Source of the DNA: Alphaproteobacteria bacterium
GTDB lineage: Bacteria > Pseudomonadota > Alphaproteobacteria > Rs-D84
Assembly: GCA_013316395.1 (NCBI GenBank)
Contig: WSMU01000033.1
Coordinates: 1-7,119 of the forward strand
Direction of reading: 5' to 3'
Length of the DNA stretch: 7,119 nt
Under the pieces are notes generated by a model, which did not search any database, had not been told where the DNA came from, and saw only the letters and a list, made by a program, of their open reading frames with translations. The translations under genes and the position numbers were made by a program. Of this stretch, positions 5,019 to 7,119 are shown piece after piece. How positions within the stretch are numbered: the stretch's first letter is position 1; every line of letters begins with the position of its first letter.

Positions 5019-5521
5019 GCTGGTATGAAATGAAAAAGAAAAAATGCTTTCAATATACAGGCGCACTGGTTCTGGGGATGCATGATGCGTTGGTTGAACT
5101 ATCGGGGATAATTGCCGGTCTGACATTTGCAATAGAAGACCGTCGTATAATCATCATGACAGGTGCCATAGCCGCCGTCGCCGCCAGCCTGTCTATGGCT
5201 GCCGCAAACTACCAGGCCCAACGCGCCGACAATAATCCATGCGCAGGCATGGCCGCGTTTTATACCGGCGTTATGTATGTGGCAACCAGTGCAATGCTAA
5301 TTTTTCCTTTTACTATTATTCCAAACAGATTTTGGGCGCTGGCAACAATGGCCCTGTTTGCCGTTCTTATTATTTTCGGCTTTAACTGTGCAATGGGATA
5401 TGCAACACGTCAACCTTTTATGAAGCGCTTTATTGAAATGCTGACTATATGCATGGGTGTGTCTATCGCATCTTTTGCAATCGGACTGGCCGCCAAATAT
5501 TTTATGGGCGTAACCATATAA
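5012..5521 (+). CDS. Short VIT/CCC1-family-like integral membrane protein (putative Fe/Mn transporter)
   Basis: The 169-residue protein has five predicted membrane spans at about 16-41, 46-66, 80-103, 107-127 and 141-163, the count of the VIT1/CCC1 Fe2+/Mn2+ transporter family. GMHDALVELSGIIAGLTFA (22-40) matches the family's first-helix G-x-x-D...G pattern with Asp25, and SLSMAAANYQAQRAD (59-73) matches the SMG-GEY block of helix 2. Two departures: the Glu of GEY is Asn66, and the Glu-rich metal-binding insertion between helices 2 and 3 is reduced to about a dozen residues, making it much shorter than the usual 230-250. Transport of iron or manganese is therefore inferred and may not hold. 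The start is uncertain: ATG 5012 and ATG 5030 are in frame and neither has a clear binding site. The choloylglycine hydrolase pseudogene starts 19 bases downstream. Confidence 0.78.
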   Translation: MVSWYEMKKKKCFQYTGALVLGMHDALVELSGIIAGLTFAIEDRRIIIMTGAIAAVAASLSMAAANYQAQRADNNPCAGMAAFYTGVMYVATSAMLIFPFTIIPNRFWALATMALFAVLIIFGFNCAMGYATRQPFMKRFIEMLTICMGVSIASFAIGLAAKYFMGVTI

Positions 5522-5540
5522 ACAAAGGTATTCAAAAGAC

Positions 5541-6185
5541 ATGAAATACAAAACCAACTTTTCTACACTAATCGCGGCTCTTGGCGCCTGATTGGTGCAA
5601 ACAGTGCCGTTGCCTGTACGGGCATTACACTGAAATCTAAAGACAACTCTGTTATTGTGGCACGCACCATTGATTGGTCCGGCTCCGAAATGGATAACAT
5701 GTACACCGTTGTTCCGCGTAATCATACGCAACAGTCACTGTTGCCAAACAATGGAACAGATGGGATGCGATTTACATCAAAGTATGGCTATGTAGGGCTG
5801 GCGGTCGAAGAACCACAATTTGTTGTTGACGGAACAAACGAGACAGGCCTTTCATATACTAAATAATTTTGATGTTCCTTTAGGTGTACAATTTGCCGTT
5901 GGCAAGGAACCAAACAACATGCCTTCTGCAACGCAATGGACAATCGCAACAGATTTAAAAAACCGCATGATTTATTACCATACCATGTACAACAGAACTA
6001 TTCGCAGTATTAACATGGCGGGAATAAACTTTGAAACCGTACCATATCAATGGCATCCTTTGGATACTACAAAACAGCAAACTATAATTCCTGCGCAAAT
6101 TGATAATACTGCATCTGGCGGAATGCAAACGCGCAGTGTGGATGAAATCGCCGCAAAAGTATTCCGCAAGGAAAGCTTTGAATAA
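5541..6185 (+). pseudogene. Choloylglycine hydrolase family protein (bile salt hydrolase / penicillin V acylase), frameshifted and internally deleted
   Basis: Remnant of a periplasmic Ntn-hydrolase that splits amide bonds of conjugated bile salts or penicillin V. ATG 5541 opens a signal peptide that hits TGA at 5589; one missing base at about 5587-5588 (GCC-CTG restored) rejoins it to IGANSAVA and then Cys (5615), the N-terminal nucleophile of CTGITLKSKD. That frame carries ARTIDW (conserved Arg and Asp) and DGTNETGLS (conserved Asn) and stops at 5866. Around 5845-5860 the homology jumps to another frame: FHILNNFDVPLGV, the TQW block and NRMIYYHTMYN, the family's C-terminal part, ending at TAA 6183. 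Roughly 160 central residues are missing compared with about 330-residue relatives, including the later conserved Asn and Arg of the active site. Function is surely lost. It probably belonged to the VIT-like gene's transcript. Confidence 0.92.
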
Positions 6186-6215
6186 AAAAAGCCGCGCAAA
6201 TAGCGCGGCTTTTTT
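6185..6215. terminator. Strong bidirectional terminator between convergent genes
   Basis: A perfect 13-bp stem, AAAAAAGCCGCGC (6185-6197) with GCGCGGCTTTTTT (6203-6215), and loop AAATA. It follows the pseudogene stop directly, and its right edge overlaps the TAA stop (6214-6216) of the minus-strand gene, so one element ends both transcripts. Confidence 0.93.
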
Positions 6216-6645
6216 ACATGTCGCATTCGCTGCATACACGCCGCGTGCGCTTGTATGTGCCCGCGGGTACGTATTGAACAACCGGCTCGTAACGCTGAAC
6301 CGTTTCCTCTACATAATGACGACGGGCGACCACACGCTCTAGCGGCGCGCTGCAATCAGCGCATCGGGCAGCGCGGGGTACGACAACATCGCGAGAAGCA
6401 GAGTTATCGGCAGAATACTCGGCTAAAGGCTCGCTATGCGCATCTTTTGCATCATAGAAACGTGACGCGCCATTATTGCATGTAACAACGGTTATAACCG
6501 CACGCTCTTCAAAAGACGCCTTGTCCAGCGCCGCACGCATTGCGGCCGGGTTACAATCACGAATCGTTGTTTCATAATAGTCTGATGCATTTGCAGCCGC
6601 ACCCGTCAGGGCCGCAATAATCGCAAAGAGGGTTACTTTCTTCAT
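6214..6645 (-). CDS. Small secreted protein with two CxxC motifs, unknown function
   Basis: I do not recognise this 143-residue protein. It starts with a classic signal peptide (MKK, hydrophobic core, cleavage after AAANA at 20). The mature part has six Cys: C31, C56 and two C-x-x-C pairs, CADC (95-98) and CSEC (138-141), the last three residues from the C terminus. Between the pairs lies a charged, Arg/Val/Glu-rich stretch with RRHYVEETVQRYEPVVQY. Paired CxxC could mean metal binding or disulfides; the export signal favours disulfides in the periplasm, but this is inference. AAAGG (complement of 6654-6658) is 8 bases before the ATG and supports the start. The stop codon lies inside the shared terminator at 6185-6215. 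It appears monocistronic. Confidence 0.8.
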   Translation of the reverse strand: MKKVTLFAIIAALTGAAANASDYYETTIRDCNPAAMRAALDKASFEERAVITVVTCNNGASRFYDAKDAHSEPLAEYSADNSASRDVVVPRAARCADCSAPLERVVARRHYVEETVQRYEPVVQYVPAGTYKRTRRVCSECDM

Positions 6646-6669
6646 CTTGTGTACCTTTGTTTACCGTTT

Positions 6670-6677
6670 CCCCTCCT
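6670..6677 (-). promoter_or_regulatory. Unpaired consensus Shine-Dalgarno in a leader
   Basis: Minus-strand AGGAGGGG is the best anti-16S match in the window, yet it lies 24 bases before the ATG at 6645 and no ATG, GTG or TTG follows at usable spacing. It may be a standby ribosome site or part of a leader structure. Confidence 0.4.
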
Positions 6678-6690
6678 ATATGGAATTTAG

Positions 6691-6696
6691 TTTATA
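6691..6696 (-). promoter_or_regulatory. Possible -10 box of the small CxxC protein gene
   Basis: Minus-strand TATAAA (5 of 6) would start transcription near 6684, giving a leader of about 40 bases. No good -35 is present at 16-18 bases; that spot falls next to the T tract of the neighbouring terminator. Confidence 0.35.
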
Positions 6697-6700
6697 ACAG

Positions 6701-6717
6701 ATTGCACACATTGCAAT
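6701..6717. repeat. Inverted repeat upstream of the small CxxC protein gene
   Basis: ATTGCA (6701-6706) and TGCAAT (6712-6717) are perfect 6-bp arms with a 5-base spacer, directly upstream of the possible -10 box. They may form an operator. TTGCA also occurs in the rplU palindrome arms, but the overall sites differ. Confidence 0.3.
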
Positions 6718-6742
6718 AAAAAAATCGCCCCAAGCGGGGCGA
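6718..6742 (-). terminator. Rho-independent terminator of the right-edge gene
   Basis: Minus strand: TCGCCCC (complement of 6736-6742), loop GCTT, GGGGCGA (complement of 6725-6731), then a run of seven T (6718-6724). It starts 23 bases after the TAA stop at 6766 and separates that gene from the small CxxC gene. Confidence 0.9.
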
Positions 6743-6765
6743 CTGTTGGAACTGGCTATTTCCAG

Positions 6766-7119
6766 CTACCTTGTTTTTGTCTTTTTTATTGCTGTCCTTA
6801 GGCGCTCAAGCCTATCTTGGGCAGATATCATGGTCTGTGACTGTTCTGTTCCATTTTTCGCCTTTAGCATATTTTTGAGGCGCTTGAAATTATCCAACGC
6901 CTCCTGCATAGAGTTGGTCTTTAGAAGTGTCTTTTCAGTATATTGACCGTTTTTATCTCTCTCGCGGTATATTATAAGAAACAATGGCAGAACCCGAGGC
7001 ATCATACCATATACAATAACCGGGGAAGTACACGAGATATTTTTGCCTGGATCTATAATATCCCAGTCTCGCCACAGCTTAAGGTTTATTGTATTATCTG
7101 AATAGTTATCTAAGACATA
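6766..7119 (-). CDS. 3' end of a gene running off the right edge, unknown function
   Basis: The minus-strand frame is open from the window edge (7117-7119) to TAA at 6766, giving 117 residues of a protein whose start is outside. An internal ATG pair near 7005 could make a 79-residue protein, but the frame is open upstream of it with no ribosome binding site there, so a longer gene is likelier. The visible part has a WRDWDIIDPG segment, a hydrophobic stretch VLPLFLIIYRERD, and a Lys-rich helical C terminus (about the last 60 residues) with coiled-coil-like NFKRLKNMLKAK and DRLERLRTAIKKTK. No family recognised. It looks AT-richer than its neighbours. The strong terminator just downstream supports a real gene. 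Confidence 0.6.
   Translation of the reverse strand, partial: YVLDNYSDNTINLKLWRDWDIIDPGKNISCTSPVIVYGMMPRVLPLFLIIYRERDKNGQYTEKTLLKTNSMQEALDNFKRLKNMLKAKNGTEQSQTMISAQDRLERLRTAIKKTKTR

Noticed and set aside
5589..5591. TGA read as tryptophan (alternative code) to rescue the choloylglycine hydrolase
   Set aside because: The frame after this TGA does not encode the conserved CTGIT segment, which is in another frame, and a further TGA follows soon after. TGA also ends the PagL-like gene right after its terminal Phe and ends tsaC at its expected length.
5820..6185. A separate 121-codon gene at the end of the choloylglycine hydrolase region
   Set aside because: Its first residues are out-of-frame reading of the NETGL block, and from FHILNN on it is the family's C-terminal part. 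It is a pseudogene fragment, not an independent gene.

Overview
The window looks like chromosomal DNA from a small-genome Gram-negative bacterium, most plausibly an uncultured, host- or gut-associated alphaproteobacterium. That placement is inference: it rests on the gene mix (outer-membrane lipid A deacylase-like enzyme, secreted Cys-rich proteins, remnant of a bile-salt-hydrolase-type enzyme) and on overall style, not on a marker tree. The standard code with TGA as stop fits all intact genes. No tRNA, rRNA, CRISPR array or insertion sequence was seen.

Layout: (1) 60-786, minus strand: the rplU-rpmA ribosomal protein operon (L21, L27), with a promoter, an intercistronic hairpin, a terminator and a 26-bp perfect palindrome just upstream of the promoter. 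(2) 830-3179, minus strand: one 733-residue secreted Cys-rich protein of unknown function with a Ser/Thr/Ala/Arg low-complexity segment, its own near-consensus promoter and a strong terminator. (3) 3254-4433, plus strand: a PagL-like lipid A 3-O-deacylase transcribed from a promoter placed so that the mRNA should begin at the ATG (leaderless), followed closely by tsaC (tRNA t6A synthesis). (4) 4414-4987, minus strand: an AAG/MPG-type DNA-3-methyladenine glycosylase that overlaps tsaC tail to tail by 20 bp and also has a leaderless-type promoter. (5) 4936-6215, plus strand: a short VIT/CCC1-like membrane protein, then a pseudogene of a periplasmic choloylglycine hydrolase (bile salt hydrolase/penicillin V acylase family) with a one-base frameshift in the signal peptide and a large internal deletion, closed by a strong bidirectional terminator. 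(6) 6214-6696, minus strand: a small secreted protein with two CxxC pairs. (7) 6718-7119, minus strand: the 3' end of a gene that runs off the right edge.

How the parts relate: the core genes (rplU, rpmA, tsaC, glycosylase) are housekeeping. The interest lies in the envelope and host-interface genes between them, in promoters that apparently specify leaderless messages, and in a degraded bile-acid/penicillin-type amidase that suggests ongoing gene loss. No clearly new multi-gene system is evident. The most novel single object is the 733-residue Cys-rich secreted protein.
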